Assembly (NCBI RefSeq): GCF_000367925.1
Contig: NZ_KB849164.1
Location: 474,349-538,348, forward strand
From: Acinetobacter bohemicus ANC 3994
Lineage (GTDB): Bacteria; Pseudomonadota; Gammaproteobacteria; Pseudomonadales; Moraxellaceae
Length of the DNA: 64,000 nt
Direction: 5' to 3'
The notes beneath the pieces were generated by a model. It ran no database searches and had not been told where the DNA came from. It was given only the letters and a program-made list of their open reading frames with translations. The position numbers were made by a program, and so were the translations under genes. Within the stretch, counting starts at the first letter, position 1. Every line of letters starts with the position of its first letter. This document shows, piece by piece, positions 8,199 to 16,788 of the stretch.

Positions 8199-8815
8199 TT
8201 AGAAAGGTCGTCCACCAGCCAAACTAATGCGTTTGAGTAACCGACGCTGATCTGATGGGAACGGTTGTCGTGAATGAAGTGTGACTTGGTTATCCCAAAA
8301 TACGATATCACCTTCCTCCCATTGATGTTCATAACGGAACTCCAGTTTGAGTAAGTGTTCACGTAGTTTTTGAATTAAAGCATTGCCTGCCTGATCTTCA
8401 TAATTGACTAATTCTACTTCTGAGCGTGTATTGAGCCAAAGTGCTTTACGCCCAGATTCAGGGTGAGTGCGCACTAAGGGATGTGGATAAGCATGTCCAA
8501 TAATCGGTTGATCTTTAAAACGGTAATATGGTGTGTCGCCATAACCCCCCGTACCTTTATTGTTTTGTGAGCGGGCAAAAGGGTTGTAGGTAATCAGTTG
8601 TAATTGATCAATATGTTTTTGAGTGTCCTTGTCTAAAGCGTCATAAGCTTTTCACCTGCTTGAGCTTTACGCGCATCTAAGCCGAAAACTACTGCACCTA
8701 ATGCTTGATTGTGGAGAGGAATAATGCTGATTTCTTCTGGATTTTGAAGTTGTTCTGCTTGATGCCAGCGAGGAGCATCATGAATGGCTTGTGATAGTTG
8801 GGTCAGGCTGGTCAT
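8199..8815 (-). pseudogene. TauD/TfdA-family Fe(II)/2-oxoglutarate dioxygenase, internally deleted and frameshifted
   Basis: TauD-type enzymes oxidise sulfonates or related acids using 2-oxoglutarate. The N-terminal piece (8636–8815, MTSLTQLSQAIHDAPRWHQ...) runs to GLDARKAQAGE and then falls out of frame to a stop at 8633. The C-terminal piece is open in another frame from 8651 downwards: KAYDALDKD, NPFARSQNNKGTGGYGDTPY, VRTHPESGRKALWLN, then the distal metal histidine region (WDNQVTLHSRQPF) and the 2-oxoglutarate arginine region (RRLLKRISLAGGRPF). The middle of the protein, roughly 100 or more residues with the HxD iron ligands, is absent. It therefore cannot encode an active enzyme. An IS5-type element sits 127 bases upstream. 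Confidence 0.85.
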
Positions 8816-8942
8816 TTTTTTCTCAAGTTATTTTACTGTGAAAAAAATTTAATCAAAAATGACGCAAACATAAAATCAAAAGAATTGCTAAGCTTATGAA
8901 ATAATAAATAAAATATCTAAATAAATGATTTTAAGACTTTTA

Positions 8943-9782
8943 GGGCGTGTCCTCATTTGAAGAATGGATGTTAAAGACTTAAAATAATATTCCAAATTAG
9001 TTGTATTTCAATATTATTCAATGGCACGTACTCTTTTAACAGATAATATTTGGCAGCAAATCCAAGATACAATGCGATTACACGGTTGCTACTGTTCAAA
9101 GAATAGTAGAAATATCATGGAAGCTATCTTATGGAAACTACGTACAGGTGCGACATGGCGTGATATTCCTCAAGAATTTTGTCCTTGGCAAACTGCTTAT
9201 AATCGTTTTAATCGTTGGGCAAGTAAGGGGTTGTGGAATAAATTTTTTTTAGATTACGTGGCGTCTTGGATCAAGAATGGGTATTCATTGACGGAAGCTA
9301 CATACGCGTGCATCAGCATGCAAGTGGAGCTCGGAATGGTTTCGAAAGAGCAATTGGACAATCACGTGGTGGGCGAACAACAAAAATACATCTTGCAACC
9401 GACGCGAATGGATTACCGATTGATTTTAAAATCACTGGGGGTCAAGTCCACGATAGCCAAGTTGCAGAGCAATTGATAGAGACTGTAGAAAAAGCAGATT
9501 ATTTAATTGCAGATAAGGGATATGATGCTGAGACCATCAGAATATTGATTAAAAATAAAAATATGATTCCAATTATTCCAATGAGATCAAATAGTAAAAG
9601 ATTAAATAAAGAATTTGATAAATATCTATATCGATTAAGGCATTTAGTTGAGAATGCGTTTGCGAGGTTAAAACATTTTCGAGCGATTGCAACCCGATTT
9701 GATAAGCTTGCACGAAATTATCAGTCTATGATTTACATTGCTTGCATGTTTATTTGGTGTAAAGCCAAATGAGGACACGCCC
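8943..9782 (+). mobile_element. IS5-family insertion sequence (IS427-like group), 840 bp
   Basis: Terminal inverted repeats GGGCGTGTCCTCATTTG at 8943 and its complement ending at 9782 (17 bases perfect). They are flanked on both sides by the dinucleotide TA (8941–8942 and 9783–9784), which fits a TA target duplication. It carries one transposase in two overlapping frames with a T8 slip site. Both ends and both frames look intact, so it may still be mobile. It sits between the TauD pseudogene and the small ORF/MFS genes, all of which run on the minus strand. Confidence 0.92.
9021..9772 (+). CDS. IS5-family transposase, expressed through a -1 frameshift
   Basis: DDE transposase that cuts and joins the element's ends. 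The first frame starts at 9021 (MARTLLTDNIWQQIQDTM) and carries the N-terminal helix-turn-helix-like domain (GATWRDIPQEFCPWQTAYNRFNRW) to about 9250. At T8 (9243–9250), inside AAA TTT TTT TTA, the coding signal moves to the -1 frame, which continues LDQEWVFIDGSY, HQHASGA, KGYD, and ends with a LVENAFARLKHFRAIATRFDK motif supplying the catalytic Glu. The three DDE residues are thus Asp of IDGS, Asp of ADKGYD and Glu of VENAF. Left unshifted, the first frame stops at 9476. Programmed slippage is usual in this IS group, so I read this as functional rather than broken; a disabling mutation is the alternative. Confidence 0.85.
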
Positions 9783-9841
9783 TAATATAAATAGCAAAAT
9801 AAAGTCATTTTTTTGCTGTTTTAGCTGCTGATTTTGACGCA

Positions 9842-9976
9842 TTAATGTGGGCAAAAAGCTTGATTGAAATAGACAAAGAGTTGCGGCGTTTTGAACCACA
9901 ACAGAATGGCAAGGCTAAGTAATCCAATAATTGCTAGCGCAATGATGCTTTTTAAACCAAATAGAGAATCAGTCAT
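9842..9976 (-). CDS. Small single-helix membrane protein overlapping the MFS gene
   Basis: Forty-four codons, unrecognised. The ATG at 9976 overlaps the last eight bases of the MFS transporter gene (shared ATGACTGA), an arrangement typical of translational coupling. After MTDSLFGLK comes one strongly hydrophobic helix (SIIALAIIGLLSLAILLWF), then a short polar tail ending in FNQAFCPH. It could be a small membrane partner of the transporter, or a relic of a longer gene. The IS5 element begins 58 bases beyond its stop, so anything originally downstream in the operon was separated from it. Confidence 0.5.
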   Translation of the reverse strand: MTDSLFGLKSIIALAIIGLLSLAILLWFKTPQLFVYFNQAFCPH

Positions 9977-11183
9977 GAATCACGGCCTCTTCATTAACAA
10001 AGAAATGTACCAGTACACCCAGTAAACTCAACGCGATTGAAAACATCCAAATAGCATTATAGTTGCCAGTCATATCGTGATTGACACCACCTAGCCAGCC
10101 ACCAAAAAATGAACCGATTTGATGAGTGAAAAAGACCAGACCACTGAGCATAGAGAGGTATTTCACGCCAAACATATTGGCAACAATGCCATTGGTCAGC
10201 GGTACGGTAGACAACCACAATAAACCCATGATGACACCAAAAGCGTAAACTGTCCAAGCGCTCAAAGGCAACAGTAGAAAAGCAATAATGGCAATGCCAC
10301 GTAGACCATATAACCACATGAGTAGATGTGGCTTGGAATATTTTCCACCGAGCCAACCCGCACTATATGTCCCGACAATATTAAACAAACCGACCAAGGC
10401 CAGAAAAATAGTACCTGTAGTTGCATTAAAACCATGATCGATCAAATAACCGGGTAAATGTATGCCAATGAAGACCACTTGGAAACCACAAACAAAAAAG
10501 CCCAAGGCTAAGAACCAAAACGGCTGATGATTTTTGACAATAACCAAGATCTGTTTAAAGCTTAAACTGGCTTTATTGATTTGAGCCGAGCTATGCGGAG
10601 CGACATACATCGGTGCTTTTAACATCCATGCCAATGGGATAATTAAAGCAATTAAAATTGAACTGACCACTAATGCTGCTGACCAACCAATGTTTTGTAA
10701 GAGCAGTAAGGTAGACGGCAACATAATAAATTGCCCAAAAGAGCCTGCTGCACTGGCAATCCCCATGGCAAGGCTACGTTTATCAGGGTGGGCTGCACGT
10801 CCAACGGCTGAGAGTAAAACAGGAAATGAGGTTGCCGATAGTGCTAACCCTAGAATTAAACCGACACTTAGATTTAACATTAAGCCTGTTGAGCTGAAAG
10901 CCATCAGCAATAAGCCTAAACTATATAGAGCACCGCCCACAGCAACGACAATTTTACTGCCATATTTGTCAGCAAATGCCCCAGTGATGGGTTGCACAGC
11001 ACCCCAAACCAAGTTCTGCATGGCAATCGCTAGACTGAAGACATTATGCCCCCAACCAAATTCATGACTCATTGGTACTAGATATAAACCAAAGGCATGA
11101 CGTACACCCAGTGATAACGCCAGAATGAGCGCGCTTCCAATTAACATGTAAATGAGAGGTTTGGAAAAACGGGTATCTGACAT
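9969..11183 (-). CDS. Major facilitator superfamily transporter, oxalate/formate-antiporter-like
   Basis: Twelve-helix inner-membrane secondary transporter, 404 residues. The N-terminal half shows GSALILALSLGVRHAFGLYLVPMSHEFGW, a pattern of OFA-like MFS carriers, and a loop 2–3 motif-A variant GAFADKYGSK. The second half has the equivalent GWLGGKYSKPHL loop. Substrate unknown. It shares direction with the small ORF at 9842 and, beyond the IS, the TauD pseudogene, so it may once have fed a substrate to that dioxygenase; this is inference from context only. Intact, with ATG start at 11183. Confidence 0.85.
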   Translation of the reverse strand: MSDTRFSKPLIYMLIGSALILALSLGVRHAFGLYLVPMSHEFGWGHNVFSLAIAMQNLVWGAVQPITGAFADKYGSKIVVAVGGALYSLGLLLMAFSSTGLMLNLSVGLILGLALSATSFPVLLSAVGRAAHPDKRSLAMGIASAAGSFGQFIMLPSTLLLLQNIGWSAALVVSSILIALIIPLAWMLKAPMYVAPHSSAQINKASLSFKQILVIVKNHQPFWFLALGFFVCGFQVVFIGIHLPGYLIDHGFNATTGTIFLALVGLFNIVGTYSAGWLGGKYSKPHLLMWLYGLRGIAIIAFLLLPLSAWTVYAFGVIMGLLWLSTVPLTNGIVANMFGVKYLSMLSGLVFFTHQIGSFFGGWLGGVNHDMTGNYNAIWMFSIALSLLGVLVHFFVNEEAVIHD

Positions 11184-11642
11184 AACTCATCCATGATGCA
11201 AATCTAATGTCGCTATGTTATTAGATTATGAATAGGGAAGCGATTAAATAAAATTTAAACAAACGATAAAATTAAGTTATAGAAAATTTGAGTCAGATAA
11301 AAAGCGCATAATTGCTGAAAAATATGAATATAGTTGTGTTTATATAAGAAAATAGATTATTTGTTTCAATGCTATAGAGAATAATAATATATGTGATGGG
11401 GTGTTTATTTTGAGTCAGATTATGCTTGAGCTTCAAGAAGTAATGCATTTTTTAATAGCTATTTAACGTATTACAAGGACTGATATCGTGGCGTGATCGC
11501 AAGGGCAGCAGATCAGCTTAAACCCAGCGTCCAGCAAGGTTGTATTTGAGAGTATGGCTAGGTTTAACAATTTGATAATCCGATCTCGCACTTGAAGGCA
11601 TTTTTCCGTACAATATGGCTCATAAATTATTGAGTGAATCAC
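11184..11642. other. Intergenic region with paired inverted repeats (possible structured RNA)
   Basis: The first ~275 bases are AT-rich with nothing I recognise. From about 11479 the DNA becomes richer in G and C and holds two nested or adjacent folds: CTGAT...ATCAG (11480–11516) enclosing GCG-TGAT-CGC, and a ten-base arm pair TAAACCCAGC (11519) with GCTAGGTTTA (11556). Read on the minus strand the second pair is complete with one G-U wobble. It ends about 75 bases before the small gene at 11643. It could be an untranslated leader, an sRNA or remnant DNA; no family is recognised. Confidence 0.35.
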
Positions 11643-11822
11643 ATGAGCACCCAAAATACTCCCAAGAAAAAACCATTGGTCAATTTGCCTTTTCCTATTA
11701 AACAAGAAAATGAGCAAAATCTTGATGGCGTGTTAGATGAAGTGCGTCCACGTCCGAAACGTTATGCTGATCGTACATGGATGCCACCTCGCGGTACACG
11801 TCGTTCGATGGGAAAGCGTTAA
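11643..11822 (+). CDS. Small basic conserved-looking hypothetical protein
   Basis: Fifty-nine residues from the ATG at 11643; an in-frame GTG lies three codons earlier. It is hydrophilic and rich in Lys, Arg and Pro: an N-terminal TPKKKPLVNLPFPIK stretch, a central acidic NLDGVLDEV, and a C-terminal cluster RPRPKRYADRTWMPPRGTRR ending GKR. No signal peptide or membrane helix. The strong terminator right after the stop supports its being a real gene. The basic tail suggests nucleic-acid or ribosome contact, but that is a guess; I do not recognise the family. Confidence 0.65.
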   Translation: MSTQNTPKKKPLVNLPFPIKQENEQNLDGVLDEVRPRPKRYADRTWMPPRGTRRSMGKR

Positions 11823-11828
11823 GCTTTC

Positions 11829-11865
11829 AAAGAAAAAGCCATGGTGTGACCATGGCTTTTTCTTT
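11829..11865. terminator. Bidirectional terminator between the small gene and the GGDEF gene
   Basis: Perfect 16-base inverted repeat (AAAGAAAAAGCCATGG / CCATGGCTTTTTCTTT) with a five-base loop. The A- and T-rich arms allow it to work on both strands: for 11643–11822 (+) and 11890–13338 (-). Confidence 0.88.
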
Positions 11866-11889
11866 GAGTGTTTCTTGCGTTTAAAAAGT

Positions 11890-13338
11890 TTATGGCGTGT
11901 TTGTTCTGCGGTTGTTATTAAGATAATAATCTCTTTTTTCTTGATACATGATCATGTCAGCACGTTTGAGCATGTCTTCCATGCGTTCCCCATCTTTGTT
12001 GGTCGCATAGCCCGTGGATAGGCTAAGCGGTTGATGGGAATAAAATTGATTATCGACAAATAACAGTTCTTGCAAACTTTGCAAACAATTTTGTAGCGCA
12101 GCTTCATCGGCACCGGGTAACAGAACCACAAACTCATCTCCACCAATACGACATGCAGAGTAAAGTGTTTGCTGAACCAATTGGTTTAAGATATTGCCCA
12201 TACGTTGTAATAAATTATCACCCACATCATGTCCTAAAGTGTCATTGAGTTCCTTCAGTCCATTCATATCCATAAAAATGCAGGACACAGGGCGTAGCAT
12301 ATTGCGTTCTAAACGATTTATTTCCGTGGTATAAAAAGCACGGTTATAGAGTTTGGTCAGCACATCATGCTTACCTAAATATTCAAGATAGTTTTCAGCC
12401 TTTTTCCGAGCGGTAATATCAGTGAGTGCAACCTGAACCATTCCCCAGTCGTCTTGATAATCTGGAAATACGGAAAATTGCAGCAACACATGACGGATAC
12501 TGCCATCGAGTGCGTAATTGATGGCTTCACGATGATGATGAATATTGCCATTCCAAAGTTCAATCAATTGTTCTCGAAAGGTTTTAACCATTTCTTGAGC
12601 AAAAACTTTGTGCATATTTTTATATAAAGTATCTTTATTCGGAGCGCCAAATAGATCGAGTGTTGCCTGATTGACATCAATCACTACAATATCTTTAATA
12701 CACTCATTGATAAAATCACTATGCACATCCAAAAAGGTTTTAAAGTCTTCAATCCCTAAAGCACGGACGTTATCTAATTTTGTTTTGATGCGACTAAAAT
12801 CTTCTACCCAGAGTGAAGTCGGTGAATACATAAAGCGTGCTTCTGCCAGATGGCGGCTTTTTTCTTCAAGACGGCAGGCTTCAGTGTAAGGCGTGATGTC
12901 TTCGGTGGTAATCAATAATAGCGATAAATCATGTTCATGCTGTGGCAGCACGATTCCTTTGAGCTGAATATCAAGACGGTCGCCGGTTAGGGTGTAGTTC
13001 ACCGCAGAATTGGAAAAATGCGTTTCACCATTCCACAAAGCCACCAGTTCTTTGATATGGCTTTTGGTCATGTCGCCTTTAAACACCAAATGAAGATTTT
13101 GGCATAAATGTTCAAAGTCTTTGGCTTGATAGAGTTCGAGTGTTTTGGAATTTACTTTTAATAATTTAATTTTTCTTGCACAGTCAAGAATACGAGATTC
13201 ATCTTCTTGTAAAAAACTGAAAAGATCTTGGACACCCTGTTCACGCCAAATATCAAATTGTTTTTTTATGTCGCTATAGTCTTCAAGCCACATTGCAATT
13301 GGCGATAGTTCAAAAAAAGGCGAATCCAATATTTCCAT
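11890..13338 (-). CDS. Diguanylate cyclase with two PAS-like sensor domains
   Basis: Makes the second messenger c-di-GMP from two GTP. The 482-residue protein has no membrane helix. Two homologous PAS-like halves occupy about residues 5–155 and 165–312; each opens with an SP(I/T)(A/S)LW(L/V)EDxSxIK pattern and contains LWNG(E/N). A catalytic GGDEF domain follows (HDVLTKLYNR, FMDMNGLKELNDTLGHDVGD, then intact GGDEF in RIGGDEFVVLLPG). I see no RxxD inhibitory site at the usual position before GGDEF, so product inhibition may be absent. The duplicated sensors suggest a cytoplasmic signal input, unknown. Single gene, with terminators on both sides. Confidence 0.9.
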   Translation of the reverse strand: MEILDSPFFELSPIAMWLEDYSDIKKQFDIWREQGVQDLFSFLQEDESRILDCARKIKLLKVNSKTLELYQAKDFEHLCQNLHLVFKGDMTKSHIKELVALWNGETHFSNSAVNYTLTGDRLDIQLKGIVLPQHEHDLSLLLITTEDITPYTEACRLEEKSRHLAEARFMYSPTSLWVEDFSRIKTKLDNVRALGIEDFKTFLDVHSDFINECIKDIVVIDVNQATLDLFGAPNKDTLYKNMHKVFAQEMVKTFREQLIELWNGNIHHHREAINYALDGSIRHVLLQFSVFPDYQDDWGMVQVALTDITARKKAENYLEYLGKHDVLTKLYNRAFYTTEINRLERNMLRPVSCIFMDMNGLKELNDTLGHDVGDNLLQRMGNILNQLVQQTLYSACRIGGDEFVVLLPGADEAALQNCLQSLQELLFVDNQFYSHQPLSLSTGYATNKDGERMEDMLKRADMIMYQEKRDYYLNNNRRTNTP

Positions 13339-13472
13339 TTAAGGAGCTCATCATTTTTATGTGAATTTAGGCGTTGAGTATAAAACGAAAAAAATATTTT
13401 TTTAAAAGAATGTGATAATTAAAATGTAATTTTGACCCATGAGATGTTTATCATTGAATCTTAAATATCAAT

Positions 13473-13501
13473 AAAAAAAGCCAATGTATTATACATTGGC
13501 T
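13473..13501 (-). terminator. Terminator after the macro-domain-like gene
   Basis: Stem AGCCAATGTA/TACATTGGCT, followed on the minus strand by TTTTTTT. It lies about 30 bases past the stop at 13531. Confidence 0.8.
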
Positions 13502-13530
13502 CATATCGCTTGATGTGATGCAGCGGCTAT

Positions 13531-14319
13531 TTAGCGACTTTGCTTTCGCGCTTTATTTTCAGCTTTGGGTGCAGGGATTTCTCGTTCACCTTGCCAAACA
13601 TCAATAAAATCTTTTTCGTTGATATTGTAAAGTTCCAATAACGCTAAAATGACCCCACCAAACAGCATTGCACCTTCAGATTTATTTTGCCACTCGAAAA
13701 TTTGACCATTTAAGGTGTGCAAAATATCTGAAATTTCAAAATTGCGATCACGTCCATTACTGTCGGTTGGGTACATTTGCGTATGTAAAATAATTCTTGC
13801 CGCACTTTTTTCGCTTTCTGATAAATCCAGTTGATTGATGATGTCTTCATCAGCCGTTGAAAAAATCACAGCATCTGTAAATACCGTTCTTAAAAAATGG
13901 CGTGTTAGTTTTGGTAGGGCTCTTTCTACAAACGGACGGAAGGAGCTTGGGAAAATAACATTATGTGAAATGCCTTTAAACATTGGCGCAATTTCTTCAG
14001 TTTTATAACCCGCAATGCCACAACCAATTGAGGTAATGAAATAGGTCATTTTAGGGTGGTTTTTGGTGTAAATCTTAAAGTCATCAACATAGTGCTGAAT
14101 TTGTGACAGTGGCATTTGTTGTAAATGTTCATTCATGGTCGGAATAGCATAGCTTTGACCTGACCAACCTCGACCCACACCGTGCATTGCACCAAAATGC
14201 GCTAGAGCCGTATGTGCTGCGCCGTCTGCATGGTTTCCTGCCATGTTGCTGCCAAACACAAATACAGTGTCTTCAGGTAAGCTTTTTATAATATTTTCAT
14301 CGTGATAGAGATATGACAT
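13531..14319 (-). CDS. Macro-domain-like protein with an unrecognised C-terminal domain
   Basis: The N-terminal ~115 residues carry VFVFGSNMAGNHADGAAHTA, GVGRGWSGQSYAIPTM and the later FITSIGCGIAGYK. This pattern belongs to a macro-domain-like family seen in bacteria and phages (I believe annotated as A1S_2505-type after an Acinetobacter member). Such folds often bind ADP-ribose or related nucleotides; the activity here is unproven. The remaining ~140 residues (from about FPSSFRPFVERALPK, ending in a Lys/Arg-rich tail) match nothing I know. The start is taken as the ATG at 14319 (MSYLYHDENI), 262 residues; a TTG 13 codons upstream is less likely. Monocistronic, divergent from uvrB. Confidence 0.65.
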   Translation of the reverse strand: MSYLYHDENIIKSLPEDTVFVFGSNMAGNHADGAAHTALAHFGAMHGVGRGWSGQSYAIPTMNEHLQQMPLSQIQHYVDDFKIYTKNHPKMTYFITSIGCGIAGYKTEEIAPMFKGISHNVIFPSSFRPFVERALPKLTRHFLRTVFTDAVIFSTADEDIINQLDLSESEKSAARIILHTQMYPTDSNGRDRNFEISDILHTLNGQIFEWQNKSEGAMLFGGVILALLELYNINEKDFIDVWQGEREIPAPKAENKARKQSR

Positions 14320-14639
14320 AGGCGAGTGCAATCGTGATGGTCTTTCTTCATGTTGCAATTGAAATGACCGATGGTCAAGTGAAAGATCAGCATTTTTAAA
14401 ATTAGCATCAAAGATAGCGTATTTAGGACTATACAGGTCTGATTTTGTAATAAAAGTAGAGTTAATATTTCAATTGGGTTCATGCCTGATTGCATGCAAA
14501 TGGTTAACTGCAATATCAATTTGAATCCACTCTCATGGCTTGGTTGAATGGGCGAAGTCGAGAAATATAAGGCGACTGATGTTGCATGTAGATTTTTAGC
14601 CCTCATACTATGAAGGTTATGTCGTTGAAGATGGATACT

Positions 14640-16664
14640 ATGCAGGATAGTCAGCAACCTTTTGAATTAGTGACCAGCTATCAACCCGCTGGGGATCAGC
14701 CACAAGCTATTGAAAAATTAGTCAGTGGGATTGAAAAAGGCTATCACGATCAGTTGTTATTAGGGGTCACGGGGTCGGGGAAGACCTATACCATGGCCAA
14801 TGTGATTTCCCAATTACAACGTCCAACGATTGTGATGGCGCATAATAAAACCTTGGCTGCACAGCTGTATGGCGAATTTAAGTCCTTTTTTCCCAATAAT
14901 GCGGTTGAATATTTCGTCAGTTACTATGACTACTATCAACCTGAAGCTTATGTTCCATCGTCCGATACGTTTATCGAAAAAGATTCTGCCATTAATGATC
15001 ACATCGATCAAATGCGTCTTTCAGCAACGCGTACTTTATTAGAACGTCGTGATGCCATTATTGTGGCATCCGTTTCTGCTATTTATGGTTTGGGTGATCC
15101 CAATGCCTATATGAGCATGCTGTTGCATATTGTACAGGGCGATCGTATTAGCCGTGACGACATTATTCGTCGTTTAGTCGAGATGCAATATACCCGCAAT
15201 GAACTGGAATTCTTACGCGGTACGTATCGTATTCGTGGCGAAATTATTGACATTTTTCCTGCGGAATCGGATCAAAATGCCATTCGTATTGAACTGTTTG
15301 ATGACGAAGTGGAGTCTATTCGTTGGTTTGATCCGTTGACTGGCAAACTGGTGCGTAAAGCACCACGGGTGACAATTTATCCAAAAAGTCACTATGTCAC
15401 ACCAAAAGATAATTTACAGCGTGCGATTGGAACTATTCGTGAAGAGCTGAAAGAGCGATTGGCATTCTTTAAACAACACGACAAATTGCTTGAAGCACAG
15501 CGTATCGAACAACGTACTCGTTACGATTTAGAAATGATGCAGCAGTTGGGATATACCAATGGTATTGAAAACTACTCCCGTCATTTATCGGGTCGTCCAT
15601 CGGGTGAAGCACCACCGACCTTATTTGATTATCTTCCTGACGATGCTTTACTGATTATTGATGAATCGCATGTGACTGTTCCGCAAATTGGTGCCATGTA
15701 TAAAGGTGACCGTTCGCGTAAAGAAAATTTGGTCAATTATGGTTTCCGTTTGCCCAGTGCTTTGGATAACCGTCCAATGCAATTTGAAGAATGGGAGCGA
15801 ATTATTCCAACGACTATTTATGTTAGTGCAACGCCTGCAAAATATGAGCTGGAAAAATCAGAGCAAATTGCAGAGCAGGTGGTTCGTCCTACAGGTTTGA
15901 TTGATCCTGAAATTGAAGTTCGTCCAGTACTGACACAAGTCGATGATGTGCTTTCAGAAATCAATCTGCGTAAAGATTTAGATGAACGTGTTTTAGTCAC
16001 GACTTTAACCAAACGTATGGCAGAAGATTTAACCTCTTATTTAAAAGAATATGGGGTGAAAGTCGCTTATTTGCACTCAGATATTGATACGGTTGAGCGT
16101 GTGAAAATTATTCATGAATTACGCTCTGGTGTGCATGATGTTTTGGTGGGGATTAACCTGCTGCGAGAAGGTCTAGATATGCCAGAAGTATCGTTAGTGG
16201 CAATTCTAGATGCAGATAAAGAGGGCTTTCTACGTTCAGAGCGTTCACTGATTCAAACGATTGGTCGTGCAGCGCGTAATGTGAAAGGGAAGGCGATTCT
16301 GTATGCTGATCGAATAACCGATTCTATGCAAAAGGCGATGGATGAAACAGATCGCCGTCGTACCAAACAAATCGAATTTAATCGAATTCATGGTATTACC
16401 CCACGCAGTACCAAACGTCAAAATAAAAAAGACATTGATACCGGCGAGGTACTAACAGATGAGCAAATTGATGGCAAAGTTTCTGATCAAACCCGTAGTT
16501 TAAGTGCAGATGAGCGTCATATTCTTGCTGATCCTAAGTTGCTTGCAAAACACATGTCTAAACTGGAAAAAGAGATGTTAAAAGCATCGAAAGAATTACA
16601 GTTTGAGCAGGCAGCGCGACTGCGTGATGAAATTGTGCGTTTGAAAGCTCAAATGCTGACCTAG
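14640..16664 (+). CDS. uvrB: Excinuclease ABC subunit B
   Basis: UvrB is the damage-verifying helicase-like subunit of UvrABC nucleotide excision repair. Motifs are in order: FxxxSxYQPAGDQPQAIEKL, Walker A GVTGSGKT, the beta-hairpin region YVSYYDYYQPEAYVPSSDTFIEKD, DEAD-box variant DESH, helicase motif VI (QTIGRAARN) and a C-terminal UvrB/UvrC interaction motif (LEKEMLKASKELQFEQAARLRDEI). I use the ATG at 14640 (MQDSQQPF), preceded by GAAG at 9 bases; in-frame ATGs at 14610, 14619 and 14631 would lengthen it by 3–10 residues. About 674 residues, as expected. No recognised SOS operator upstream. Confidence 0.95.
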   Translation: MQDSQQPFELVTSYQPAGDQPQAIEKLVSGIEKGYHDQLLLGVTGSGKTYTMANVISQLQRPTIVMAHNKTLAAQLYGEFKSFFPNNAVEYFVSYYDYYQPEAYVPSSDTFIEKDSAINDHIDQMRLSATRTLLERRDAIIVASVSAIYGLGDPNAYMSMLLHIVQGDRISRDDIIRRLVEMQYTRNELEFLRGTYRIRGEIIDIFPAESDQNAIRIELFDDEVESIRWFDPLTGKLVRKAPRVTIYPKSHYVTPKDNLQRAIGTIREELKERLAFFKQHDKLLEAQRIEQRTRYDLEMMQQLGYTNGIENYSRHLSGRPSGEAPPTLFDYLPDDALLIIDESHVTVPQIGAMYKGDRSRKENLVNYGFRLPSALDNRPMQFEEWERIIPTTIYVSATPAKYELEKSEQIAEQVVRPTGLIDPEIEVRPVLTQVDDVLSEINLRKDLDERVLVTTLTKRMAEDLTSYLKEYGVKVAYLHSDIDTVERVKIIHELRSGVHDVLVGINLLREGLDMPEVSLVAILDADKEGFLRSERSLIQTIGRAARNVKGKAILYADRITDSMQKAMDETDRRRTKQIEFNRIHGITPRSTKRQNKKDIDTGEVLTDEQIDGKVSDQTRSLSADERHILADPKLLAKHMSKLEKEMLKASKELQFEQAARLRDEIVRLKAQMLT

Positions 16665-16788
16665 ATTGATAGTCATGATTTTATCTTCAAAAATCATTAC
16701 ATAACGCTACAGTACGGCTGAAAAATACTCGTTATTTTAATGCATATTCATCATTAAATAATATGATTTTCTTAATCAGGTATTTTTT

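Noticed and set aside
9021..9476. Two separate transposase proteins or a dead IS
   Set aside because: The T8 run at the frame junction, intact DDE residues and perfect ends favour a programmed frameshift over decay.
11463..11717. 84-codon minus-strand frame
   Set aside because: Runs antisense into the better-supported small gene at 11643 and has no family features.
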